A program made the position numbers and the translations under genes. Of a DNA stretch of 64,000 bases, positions 33,814 to 44,594 are shown in pieces; within the stretch, counting starts at the first letter, position 1, and every line of letters begins with the position of its first letter. Origin of the DNA: Bretschneidera sinensis (lineage: Eukaryota > Streptophyta > Magnoliopsida > Brassicales > Akaniaceae); the NCBI GenBank assembly GCA_023935145.1, contig CM043705.1:17634501-17698500 (forward strand), read 5' to 3'. Under the pieces are notes generated by a model that saw only the letters and a list, made by a program, of their open reading frames with translations, was not told the origin of the DNA and did no database searches.

Positions 33814-36800
33814 ATGGCATCTAGAGAAGGAAGGCATCATCATCATAACCTTGTGCCCCTTGCTGCTTTGATCGGCAGAGAGATGAGGAGTGAAAAGATG
33901 GAGAAGCCAACTGTGAGATATGGGCATGCCGCTCAGTCTAGGAAAGGGGAGGATTACTTCTTGATCAAGACAGATTGTCAGCGAGTACCTGGGAACTCTT
34001 CATCGACATTTTCTGTGTTTGCGGTAATCCTTGCTCTTTCTCATGCATATTCTATTTTTTATATCTCATGAATGCCTTGCCACTAGAACTTTCTTTTTGG
34101 ATTAAGGTAAAAAATTTCTTAATCCAAAGTACTGAAAACAACAGCAGAAAAAACCGCTACAGGGAGAAACAATTAGCTAGCAGTAGCTGATTCGCAAACT
34201 TCTACTGTCAATATCATTCCAGTTTACATTTGAAACACTTAGCCGCCTATCCCTCACATCCTTAGCAGCATATTGTAGAACTTGATCACTGTTTTGGAGG
34301 ATCGACTTGTAAATCCTAGAATTCCTCTCCTTCCATATGTGGTAGACATAAGCACTCGGAGCAATCTTTAAGAGGAGAATTTTAGGAGTATTTCCCTTTA
34401 GATACTTGATTGCCCAGTTAAGCTCCTCCTACCAGCTCCCTACAGTAGCCTTGACCAGTGTATTAAAAGGCGGTGGTGGGGCGCGTCTGGGGCAAGGCCC
34501 AGGGCGAGGCGGAACAAAAAAGCCCCGAGCCCCCCCATTTAGGCGTTTTGTTTACTGGGAGTTCGCCTTTATTGTTGGGGCGCTCGCCCCGGGAAGTTTT
34601 TTTAAAAAGCTTAAGATTTAGAAGAAAAAAAATGCAAGTTAAAGGCTCAAACCCATGACCTAGGTTTTAGATCTTAACCATTAAGCTAGTGTTCTTGTTG
34701 TGATATCGTTACACTTCATAAATATATATTACATGTTCTCTAGTTTAGTAATAATTATAAACTATTTAATTAACTACTTACAAGTTATAACAATATAAAA
34801 TATAAGTTATACTCCATATAATTTATATATAAATATATATTAATATTTATAAAATCATAATTATCACGCTATGGAGAGTTAGTAAAGTATTAAATTTTGA
34901 AAAAAAATTAATTAATTTAAATTCCTTTTATTTTTATTATTCTAGTTAATTAATTATTATTATTTTATTAAAATTTTGAAATGTCCCAACGTATTCAAAA
35001 GACTTATGCCCCAACGCCTTCACCTCTGAAAACAATGGTCTTGACAATGTTAGCCTTTTGTAGAACTTGCATCTGGAAGCTCAACTGCATGTTTTGTATC
35101 ATCCATCTGGTAGGCCTGCACCTAGCATAGGATGACGAATGTTGCCATGTTGGTGCTCTTTGTCTGGGAGTTTCATTGTGCTCGAGTCTAATAAAAGTTT
35201 TTAGAGTTTGCACATTCATCATTTCAATCTGTAAGATTGGTGGTTTTGAACCCTAAAAATTTCTTCCTTGTTTCATCTGTCCTGTTTGCGATATGTTTTT
35301 CCTGTCCTTCTCAAGATTATGATGGTTACATCTGTTTCAAGAATTAGTAAAGCAATTTGAGAGGTTACTTTCACTTTCTGCCCTAGGGCTCAGAATCAAT
35401 TCGCCAATGCCTAGGAACTTACAGATGAGAGAAATATCTATAATTAGCCCCAGTAATTGAAATGCGGATTTCTTTTCAATTTTGTACTCCTCGGTTGTAA
35501 CATCATTCCCCAGATTGTAAAGTTAAGCTGCATGCTTAAATTGCTTGAGTTTATATATTGTAAGTTAAGCATATAGTTCATACATTGTTCTACATGATAA
35601 CAACTGTTCTTTTTCCTAATTCTCAGATCTTTGATGGACACAATGGAAATGCTGCAGCAATTTTTACTAGGGAGCATTTGCTGAATCATGTTTTGGGTGC
35701 TATTCCACGTGGACTTGACCGTGAGGGGTGGCTTCAAGCTTTACCCCGGGCATTAGTTGCTGGGTTTGTGAAGACTGATAAGGAGTTTCAGAGCAGAGGC
35801 ATGGAATTTTGCTCCAGTTTTTCAGTCTCTGGTTTCTTTTTAATTTGTTATCTCCAGCCATATCTGTGACGCATTTAAGATAAACTGATGCCCTCTGTCT
35901 TCGTCTAATTATCACCAGGAGAAACATCTGGGACCACGGCCACATTTGTCATAGTTGATGGATGGACTGTCACAGTTGCATCTGTAGGAGACTCACGCTG
36001 CATCTTGGATACTCAGGGTGGTGCTGTTTCCACCCTAACTGTTGATCATAGGCTTGAAGAGAATGCAGAAGAGTGTGTATCTATCTAGTGTGGTGCTGTT
36101 TCTGCTATTCCTTTTTCTGGGTAGACTTATTAATTTGTTGTGTTGTGATAGCAGGAGGGAACGCGTGACTGCAAGTGGAGGAGAAGTTGGGAGGCTGAAC
36201 ATTTATGGTGGTGCTGAGGTGAAATGCTTTGCAGAATTCTCTTCTGTTGGCTTCAAATGATAAAGATTTAGTTATTCATTTCTTTTTAATTATTATTTAA
36301 CACTGTAAAATGTTTTTTTAAAACTTTACAGATAGGTCCTCTACGGTGTTGGCCAGGAGGCTTATGCCTTTCTAGATCGATTGGAGACATGGATGTTGGA
36401 GAGTTTATAGTTCCAATACCGTATGTTAAACAAGTGAAGGTATCTATCTCTTTTTATTCAACTAATGCCAGTTACTCTTGTGTCTTTGATTGTGAAATGC
36501 TATGCACTTCAGCTGGAGAGTGCTATGTGCCTGTATCTGTTGTTCATCAGAGACTAACATTCTTCATTGGTATAAAAGCTATCAAGTGTAGGTGGAAGGC
36601 TTATTATTTCTTCTGATGGCATCTGGGATGCCATATCCTCAGAAATGGCTGCAAAATCTTGTCGTGGATTGCCAGCTGAACTTGCTGCTAGACAAGTGGT
36701 GAAGGTGATTAAAATTGTTCCTGTTCTATTTGTCCTTTGTTATCCTGCTTGGGCTAACATGGCCTTGCTACCACAATAAGGCATAACCTCTGATACTATG

Positions 36801-38621
36801 TACATTCATGTCATGAATTAATATATAGGTTAGGTAGTGTGTTTTTGTTCTAATAGATATACCCAAATTACTTTCTTACTTGTTGGATCATTGTAGGATG
36901 CATTAAGGACGAGGGGACTAAAGGACGATACAACTTGCCTAGTTGTTGACATAATTCCTCCTGATAATTCAGCAGAGCCATCACCTCCTCCCAAAAAGAA
37001 GAACAAGCTAAGAGCATTATTATTTAGGAAGAGGTCCTATGATTCTGCTAATAAACTAGCAAAAAAGCTTTCAGCTGTTGGTTTAGTGGAAGAATTATTT
37101 GAAGAAGGTTCAGCGATGCTTGCTGAAAGGTTAGTAATGCACTGCCTCTTTTGGGTGTATAATTTTCATTAGGTAAATGATCAACTCAAAACTTTGTCCA
37201 TCCTAATTTTAGTCTCCATCTTTGGATCTTCTCTCTGAATTTCATTGTGTGAATTTGAGAATTTAAATGTACATATACTGAGCATAAAGGAAAAAACAGC
37301 GATTTAGGGCCTCCATAGCTTAGAAGCGGAGGATAAGAGGTAAATGATGAGAAAAGTGAAAACATATATTAGAATTTGTGTGCTCTCTGCTCTAGTTGAC
37401 TCTAATTTGAGATTAAACTGCACAAAATCCGTTGATGAAAAAATATTATTGAGTAGCACAAGCAACTCTGCACCTAGGTAAAGAACTTTTGTTGACATGG
37501 TGCGATTGTTATAATATGGAACTTGGTATTGCTCACATCTTTATTAAAATTTCAGTAAATGTGTTTTTCCTTAACATGAGGAGTAGAATGGAGGCAATCT
37601 ATAGCGTTATTCTGATTAGACAGTGGTCTGATGTTATATTTTGGTTATGAAGTTGGATTGGGCCATGGCCAGTGCTGGCTGATGCATTTTTGTTGTTATA
37701 GAGGCTTAATAAAAATTTAAAACTGATTCATAATTTCAGTTGAATGTTAGATCAGAGCAAAATGAACCTTGTCTGCTTTGACAGCTTCGTAATCTGGAAC
37801 TTTCCTTGGTTGGAGAAAAATAGTTCTTTGCCATTTTGTTTATATTCTTGAAGTCAATAATTTAAGGTGCATCCATTTAGTATTCCCTGGGTTTGAGGTG
37901 CAAGAATTTCAAATCAGTTCTTTTAGTCTCACTGAACTAAATCACTGGAAAGGTGGAAATGCCATGCACCCCCTCTGATATTCTTTTATAAGGTGGAAAT
38001 GTGAGCTAAGTTCAAGTGAGAGCATGAAACTACTTATACTTGATAAGCCTTCTTGAAGAGCTTTTTTTTCAGACATTCATCAATTGCCTCCAAAATGGAG
38101 TGGGGTTCCTGGGCTTCTAACTAGGCAAAAAGTGCTTCCAGTGTTTGTCTGCAGAATTTTTTTTTACTTTGGCTTTAATGATTTTCACTTGGAGTATAAT
38201 GCATGTCAGATCGTTCATGGCATTGCATAATATATTCTACTATTGGGAGTCTCTGTTATTGTTTGTTACGCCGTAAGGTTTAATAACTTTTATTCAGCTT
38301 TTCTTCCTGTTGTTTTTGTTGAATGGTGTTGGTCTACTGTTCTGTTTCTTGTCATAGATTTTTGACAACATCTCAATTTATTACTTTCCATTATCTTGCA
38401 GGCTGGGAAGTGATGATACCACAGGGCAATCAACACCGGGTCTTTTCACGTGCGCTGTATGTCAAGTAGACCTTGCTCCAAGTGAGGGCATCTCTGTTCA
38501 TGCTGGTTCCATTTTCTCTACCAGCTCAAAACCCTGGCAAGGGCCTTTCCTCTGTGCTGACTGCCGAAATAAGAAGGATGCGATGGAAGGAAAACGCCCT
38601 AGTGGAGTTAAAGTTGCTTAG
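33814..38621 (+). CDS. Protein phosphatase 2C, PP2C12-like, eight exons
   Basis: Exons 33814-34023, 35627-35798, 35919-36072, 36155-36218, 36332-36439, 36579-36704, 36897-37129 and 38402-38621 give 428 residues, the same length as I recall for Arabidopsis PP2C12. Metal and catalytic motifs are present: FDGHNG (72-77), SGTTATFV (131-138), VGDSRC (150-155), a VDHRLEENAEE segment, SSDGIWD (247-253) and DDTT (288-291). The C-terminal extension has a poly-Lys stretch (PPPKKKNK) and two CxxC pairs (373/376 and 407/410), suggesting a small zinc-binding fold. The intron after exon 2 appears to use a GC donor (CAGAG|GCATGG); all others are GT-AG. Family role: Mg/Mn-dependent Ser/Thr phosphatase; the substrate for this clade is unknown. 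Intron 1 carries a hAT-like MITE. Confidence 0.9.
34456..35037. mobile_element. hAT-like MITE in intron 1 of the PP2C gene
   Basis: The left end CAGTGTATTAAAAGGCG and the right end, read inverted as CATTGTTTTCAGAGG.., AAGGCG, are imperfect inverted repeats. The flanking 8 bp, GCCTTGAC (34448-34455) and GTCTTGAC (35038-35045), match at 7 of 8, as expected for hAT. The first 130 bp are strikingly GC-rich (repeated GGCG and GCCC words). The rest is AT-rich. No coding capacity. Confidence 0.65.
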
Positions 38622-40939
38622 CATCTTTATTGTTTCTCTCATTCTTTAACCTTCATTCACAATTTTTCTTTCTTTTAATCCCCATCTCTCTAGGCTAGGC
38701 AATTGATTGAATCTTACCATGATGCTGCATCAGATGTAAATGTAATATCCACAAATAATGTAAAATGAGCCTTAGCATTGAGGACAAGTTCTCTCTATGG
38801 AAATTCTGATGCTCAACAATAATATTTGGAATTGAATGTTCATGTCAATCAAAAGCCAAGGCCAGGCTCGTGTTATACTAGTGCTATCGATAGATATACT
38901 ACCAACCCAGGTTGATCTCTCATTTTATGTGAGGTTTAAATGAAAATCGCAGAAGATGATTAGCTCTGGCTTTTTGAAGCTTTTCTTCAAGTTAGTGCAA
39001 CAGGCAGCTGCTACATCTTCATAAATTTACAGATGCGGATCAGCTTCTTAACAGGTTTGCTAGATTTCTCCATTTTCTCTATAGCCTCAGGGTTTGCAAG
39101 CTTACACTAGATATGAGAGGCAGACCAATTTTCTCTATATCCATGATAGTATTGGTATTTGTTTGTAGGAGGGGTGATTATTATTCGGGTAAAACTGAAT
39201 TACCGAGCCAAAAATTCGGTTCGAGTAATCCGCTATTAGCTATCGATATCGATTAGGGGATCAAAATATTTTTGGTTTTCGGTATTGGTAAATTTTTTTT
39301 GTCTAGTTCTCTTCTTGTTTTGCTTATATTCTGCTCTTTGCACTTGCCACACTGTCATGCACCCATAGACTTTGTTTGGACTTTAAAGATTGTATTTGTT
39401 GCCACTGTGGTATCTGATGCATACCATCTTCCATCAGCAACTATAATGAGTAAGGAAGTCAGGTTATGATCGACTCCTTGGCTTAATCAATTTTCTTTCA
39501 AGAGATGAGAGAAATGCAAAGAATAGTTTTGTAACTATACAATGTTCATAAATTAATAGGTAACAATGCTTTGAAAAGAAAAAACAAGTGTGCTTGCAGA
39601 AAATGCTTCCATTATGAGGAATTTTCTTTTCAAGGAAGATACAAGATTTTGAACTGTGTGGAAGATATATGCTATTTTTTTGTAAATATACAATATTCAT
39701 AATAATATAGTGTTTTATGTTAAATTAATGTTTAATATAATTTGGTAACCAATTGATAATACTAAATTATTGAAATTATTTTGGCTACCAAAATATGGAT
39801 AACTGATAACGGAAATATTTTGATACGGTATTAACTTTTGAATTTTTTTTACTAACACATAAGAAACCTATTGATAATATAAACAAACTAAAAAAAGCAT
39901 TTTATATCTACTTGAAATTGGCCCATAAACTAAAATGTAAAAGTTACTGTCTTCTCATGCTGTAATACAACTCTGCTTTGTAGCGTTCTTATGTAGTATG
40001 TGTACTTCAGTTACTTCTTGTTGGTTTGCATTTTAAAGCGGAGTCCAACATCCTTCTTCAATTTCATTTCCCCTCCAAAAGTACTAAACTTTCTTTCTCT
40101 TTTAAACCAAAACAAAAATAAAAAAGCCTGTTTGTTTTTTTGATTTTCCCTCTTTCTGTTAGCTGAATTCACATCCTTTGAGATCACAAATTCCAAAAAT
40201 TTCAAAGCTAGCAATGTCTTGCAAGCTTCAAATTTCCCATTTCATTAACATCCCCAAACTAGAAAATGTTTTGTACATTGCCCCCGGCCCCGCCCACCAC
40301 ACAAAAAAGAACAGAGAAAAAATTACAAAAAAAATAATGAGTTTTAGGTTTTCGAGTTTCTTGCTGGGCAAACAAATTGGGAGACACTACTATTTCAGGT
40401 GAGAAAAAACCAGCTTTTATGTAGCAAATTCTTTAGCTAATTTATCAGTAACATATATGTATATATGTATACATACACCACCCACACATGCATATATATG
40501 TGCATGTAAGCATACATACTGCTTTGTTATTTGCTGCTGCATTGAAAGAGAACGGTTTTGTTTGAGTTTTCTCAACAGAATGTCTGGAGTCTTTGGAGAC
40601 TTTACGATGGTAAATATATAAAATCGACTTTGCTTTAATGTTCGTTCAGGATTATCTCTGGTTTAATCTTCTCACCAGCCATCTTAATAGCTCACCAGCC
40701 ATCTTTAATTTTGTACCCTTGGTTGTTGAGTGGAAGACTTTACTATGGACTCAATAATTGTACTACTGATACAACTATCAATGGTGATGACAAAAAGCTG
40801 ATGAGAGACTGTCACCATATATTCGAGTGTCTGCCAAATCATGGCCTTAGATTTTGTAGAAAAGGGCTTGATCGAATTTAACAGTAGTAGATGAGATGAT
40901 CAAACTTCAACCCAATTTATAGCTTTGATTAAGATGCTA
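38622..40939. other. intergenic, no gene recognised; possible decayed repeat
   Basis: 3' flank of the PP2C gene. 39170-39850 has TTCGGTTCG, CGGTATTGGTAAA and ATAACGGAAATATTTTGATACGG words reminiscent of non-autonomous hAT elements, but I could not find matched ends. 40455-40500 is a TATG/CATA-rich simple repeat. Confidence 0.35.
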
Positions 40940-40944
40940 TTAAG

Positions 40945-41093
40945 TGTTGAATTTAAGAGAGGAAGTGAGACAATACAAAAAGAAGAATTGTATTGAATGG
41001 TGTAATTTACTTGCAAGGGAGTTATCATATTTATACAAGCCAATAGGAGAGGCAAAGCTATACACAATCAATGTGGGATATAATACATTAACA
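40945..41093 (-). repeat. Short copia LTR of the mosaic, minus orientation
   Basis: 149 bp, TGTTGAATTTAAG.. to ..ATACATTAACA on plus. Read on minus it follows a polypurine tract (TTGAGTTTGAGGGGGA). Its last ~70 bp (TATCATATTTATACAAGCC onward) recur at 44185-44255. Confidence 0.8.
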
Positions 41094-41204
41094 TCCCCCT
41101 CAAACTCAAGGCGGTAAGTGGGAGGTGAACTTGAGTTTGGAAACCAGAGAATGAAAGCGTCCGGGTGGATGAGCCTTAGTGAAAATGTCAGCTGTCTAAA
41201 ACCC

Positions 41205-42120
41205 GTGATGAGCATGCGCCTACTATTCACACTGCCAATGGATCAAATATGCTGGTCAGCCATACTGGACATGTTGATAGTTCTCATTTGTCTCTCCCTG
41301 ACACATATTTGGTTCCTAATCTTACGCTTAACCTTATATCTGTTGGACAACTATGTGATGTTGGACTTGATGTGCATTTTTCTTCTACTGGTTGTCGTGT
41401 GCAGGACCCTCAGACAGGAAAACTCCTTGGAACTGGCCGTAAAGTTGGACGCCTCTTTGAGCTCACTCATCTACAAGTCCCATCCTCACCATCACCAAAT
41501 CAATCAGCCGCATCCATCCCAGCACTCTCACCTGTGGAATTGTGGCACTCTCGGTTAGGTCACACTTCATCTAGCCCTCTACGTTCTCTTATTTCTAGTG
41601 GTCAGTTAGGTTCACTTCAGCATGAGTCTTTTCATTGTATTCATTGTCAACTTGCAAAACAATCAGCTTTACCTTTTAATGAAAGCACAGTCTACCCCTG
41701 TTTTACAAGCCTATTCTGATGCCGATTGGGCCGGAGACCCCACCGACAGACGTTCAACCACTGGTTACTGTTTCTTTTTGGGCAATTCTCTCATTTCCTG
41801 GCGTAGTAAGAAACAAACTGTGGTTGCTCGCTCCAGTACTGAAGCTGAATATTGTGACATGGCTGATGCAACTCAAGAACTTCTCTGGCTTCGATGGTTA
41901 CTCGCTGACATGGGTATCTCTTCTCCTGCTGCCACTATCCTACACTGTAACAACAGGAGTGCTATTCAGATCGCTCACAATGATGTCTTCCACGAACGTA
42001 CAAAACACATCGAGAATGATATCCAGTTCATCCGTGATCACATTCTCCAGAATACGGTTCGTCTACAATCCGTCAGTTCAACCGATCAGACAGCTGACAG
42101 TTTCACTAAGGCTCATCCAC
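41205..42120 (+). pseudogene. Copia pol fragment: protease end and GAG-pre-integrase joined to RNase H
   Basis: Reads VPNLTLNLISVGQLCDVGLD, VELWHSRLGHTSSSPLRSL and CIHCQLAKQ (GAG-pre-integrase with its Cys pair). After a frame change at about 41700 it passes straight into RNase H: YSDADWAGDPTDRRSTTGYC, SRSSTEAEY-type RSSTEAEYCDMADATQELL, FHERTKHIENDIQFIRDHIL. The integrase core and reverse transcriptase are deleted between them. Confidence 0.8.
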
Positions 42121-43560
42121 CCAGACGCTTTAGAGGAAAAAATAGAGGCATCAGAAGTCATACAATTGCAACAAGCAGAATCGAAATACCATCGAGATGT
42201 ACCTGGTGTAGTTGACATGGCTATATTGTTACCGATTTTATTTAGAGCCTCGATAAGAACGGTGCAGAAACCACTCCAATCAGGTGGAGAGTTGGATAAA
42301 GTTGGTGTAGCATCAGTGGTTACAGCAGCAGTATTCTTTGGCTTGGAATATAACCGATTGTATGAGCCTCGAGAGCGATATTGGTTCCCATTTGACTGAT
42401 TTTCATATGGAAGTTTAGGGCAGTCTGCAAGATAGTGACCCGGTTCTCTGCAGACTTTACATAGGCGAGAAGGACATTTGAGCAATTCATGTAAAGTCTG
42501 CAGAGAACCGGGTCACTATCTTCCAGACTGTCCTAAACTTCAATCTAAAAATCAGTCAAATGGGAACCAATATCGCTCTCGAGGCTCATACAATTGGTCA
42601 TATTCCAAGCCAAAGAATACTGCTGCTGTAACCACTGATGCTACACCAACTTCATCCAACTCTCCACCTGATTGGAGTGGTTTCTGCACCGTTCTTACCG
42701 AGGCTCTAAATAAAATCGGTAACAATATAGCCATGTCAACTACACCAGGTATATCCCGATGGTATTTCGATTCTGCTTGTTGTAATCACATGACTTCTGA
42801 TGCCTCTATTTTTTCCTCTAAAGCGTCCGGGTGGATGAGCCTTAGTGAAAATGTCAGTTGTCTGATCGGCTGAACTGACGGATTGTAGATGAACTGTATT
42901 CTGGAGAATGTGATCACGGATGAAGTGGATATCATTCTCGATGTGTTTTGTACGTTTATGGAAGACATCATTGTGAGCGATCTGAATAGTTCTCCTGCTG
43001 CCACTATCCTACACTGTGACAACAAGAGTGCTATTCAGATCACTCACAATGATGTCTTCCACGAACGTACAAAACACATCGAGAATGATATCCAGTTCAT
43101 CCGTGATCACATTCTCCAGAATACGATTCGTCTACAATCCGTCAGTTCAGCCGATCAGACAGCTGACATTTTCATTAAGGCTCATCCACCCGGACGCTTT
43201 AGAGGAAAAAATAGAGGCATCAGAAGTCATGTGATTGCAACAAGAAGAATCGAAATACCATCGGGATATACCTGGTGTAATTGACATGGTTATATTGTTA
43301 CCGATTTTATTTAGAGCCACGGTAAGAACGGTGTAGAAACCATTCCAATCAGGTGGAGAGTTGGATGAAGTTGGTGTAGTATCAGTGGTTACAGCAGCAG
43401 TATTCTTTGGCTTGGAATATGACCGATTGTATGAGCCTCGAGAGCGATATTGGTTCCTATTTGACTGATTTTCAGATGAAAGTTTAGGGCAGTCTGCAAG
43501 ATAGTGACCCGGTTCTCTGCAGACTTTACATAGGCGAGAAGGACATTTGAGCAATTCATG
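41937..43560. repeat. Three alternating inverted copies of a ~0.52-kb copia RNase H/gag module
   Basis: Copy A 41937-42475 (RNase H plus, gag minus), copy A' 42485-42990 (gag plus, RNase H minus), copy A'' 43010-43560 (as A). Adjacent copies are inverted, with palindrome centres near 42482 and 43005. All three share the identical artificial joint of RNase H (..GCTCATCCACCC) to gag (GCTTTAGAGGAAAAAATAG), so the joint formed once and was then copied. Gag pieces show CKVCREPGHYL.DCPKL knuckles. Confidence 0.9.
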
Positions 43561-43674
43561 CCCTTGTGAATGACAATACTTACAATATAAGGGCTTCTGG
43601 TGTGTGCTCTGTCGGTGGGGTAAGTCTGATTCAGCCATAGAAGCAAAGAGGAAGGTGAACCTCCAAGAAGCCGG

Positions 43675-43930
43675 TGATGTGGCGGTCAACTGATGATGTG
43701 GCAGTTAACTGATGATGTGGTGGTCAACGAGTAATGTGGCGCTGACGTGTCGTTGATGTGGTGCTGACGTGGCAGCAGCATGTCTGAAACAGTAGCGGCA
43801 GCGGAGATGATGTCAACGGGTGACTTGACACTGATGTGGCAGCAGAGATGATGTCAACGGGTGATGTGGCAGTGAGGTGGCGCTGATGTGGCTTTTAGGG
43901 CTGACGTGGCAGCAGCGTTTCTGAAACAGA
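43675..43930. repeat. Degenerate GATGTGGC/GCTGACGTGGC short repeats
   Basis: About 15 irregular copies of GATGTGGC, GCTGACGTGGC and TGATGTCAACGG words, part of the copia mosaic next to the minus gag start. The same GCTGACGTGGC word also makes up the repeat block in the Tat-like LTRs. Confidence 0.6.
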
Positions 43931-44009
43931 AGCGGATGCGGAGATAATGTCGATGGAGAATGAGACTCCGACTATAGTGATGACCCGACAGGTATGAAAA
44001 TGATATACT

Positions 44010-44182
44010 AGAAGTTTTTCTGATGTGAAGGATCCACTAATAGTGCCAATCACAGAGCATACTCAACTCTTAATATACCGAGTTTTTCTGATATGAAGGA
44101 TCCACTAATAGTGGCAATCACAGAGCATACTCTTCTCTTTGTATTGTCTCACTTCCTTTCTTAAATTAAACATGGTATCAGA
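44010..44182 (+). repeat. Copia LTR end duplicated in tandem, with tRNA-iMet primer site
   Basis: GTTTTTCTGAT.TGAAGGATCC to GAGCATACTC occurs twice, 70 bp apart (about 44012 and 44082). After it comes an LTR end (TTGTATTGTCTCACTTCC.., ..AAACA) and TGGTATCAGAGC, the usual copia primer site. It then switches to an inverted LTR part. Confidence 0.65.
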
Positions 44183-44260
44183 GCTATCATATTTATACAA
44201 GCCAATAGGAGAGGCAAAGCTATACACAACCAATGTGGGATATAATACATTAACATTAAG

Positions 44261-44594
44261 TATGTTATAAGGGAAAGTCCTACCATCTAGCTAGCTTCTT
44301 GGCCATATGATTTATGGTTTTCCTTTTTCTATGAACTTGTCTTTCAAGCCTTCATATTTTGCCATCTGTTGCTATTCTCTACTTTTTCTCATTTATTCTG
44401 AGTGTTTATCTTACTTGTGTATCTACTGCTGTACAACTCTGCTCATTGCTTTCTTATCTGTTGAAGAAAAGGAACACTGAATTGTACTGTTTAATAGAAG
44501 GCAGATGACAAACCTTTCCTTCTTTTCTTTTGACTTTGAAAACATTTCTGTGATTTGATTAATGTTTTGCTTTGTGTTTGCTTATTTGTTGTTA
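44261..44594. other. intergenic, nothing recognised
   Basis: T-rich sequence between the copia mosaic and the Mutator-like element. No coding or repeat signal seen. Confidence 0.4.

Larger units (their letters stand above)
40945..44255. mobile_element. Rearranged Ty1/copia mosaic flanked by a perfect TTAAG target duplication
   Basis: The whole 3311-bp block is bounded by TTAAG (40940-40944 and 44256-44260). It starts with a minus-oriented LTR (40945-41093) adjoining a polypurine tract. Inside, fragments of one copia element alternate in orientation: minus RNase H end (about 41150-41200), plus protease/GAG-pre-integrase (41205-41700), plus RNase H (41700-42120), minus gag (42125-42480), plus gag (42485-42830), minus RNase H (42830-42990), plus RNase H (43010-43195), minus gag (43200-43640). 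It ends with a plus LTR end and primer site TGGTATCAGAGC (44171-44182) fused to the last 71 bp of a minus LTR (44185-44255). Reverse transcriptase and the integrase core are missing. All coding parts are fragments. Confidence 0.8.

Noticed and set aside
36440..36578. Alternative exon 6 start at CACTTCAG|CTGGAG
   Set aside because: It breaks the frame. Starting at AAAAG|CTATCAAGT gives LSSVGGRLIISSDG, matching the family.
39170..39850. hAT element in the 3' flank of PP2C
   Set aside because: Suggestive internal words, but no matching ends or target duplication found, so not called.
41249..42399. Overlapping second frames in the copia mosaic
   Set aside because: They are off-frame readings of RNase H and gag fragments.
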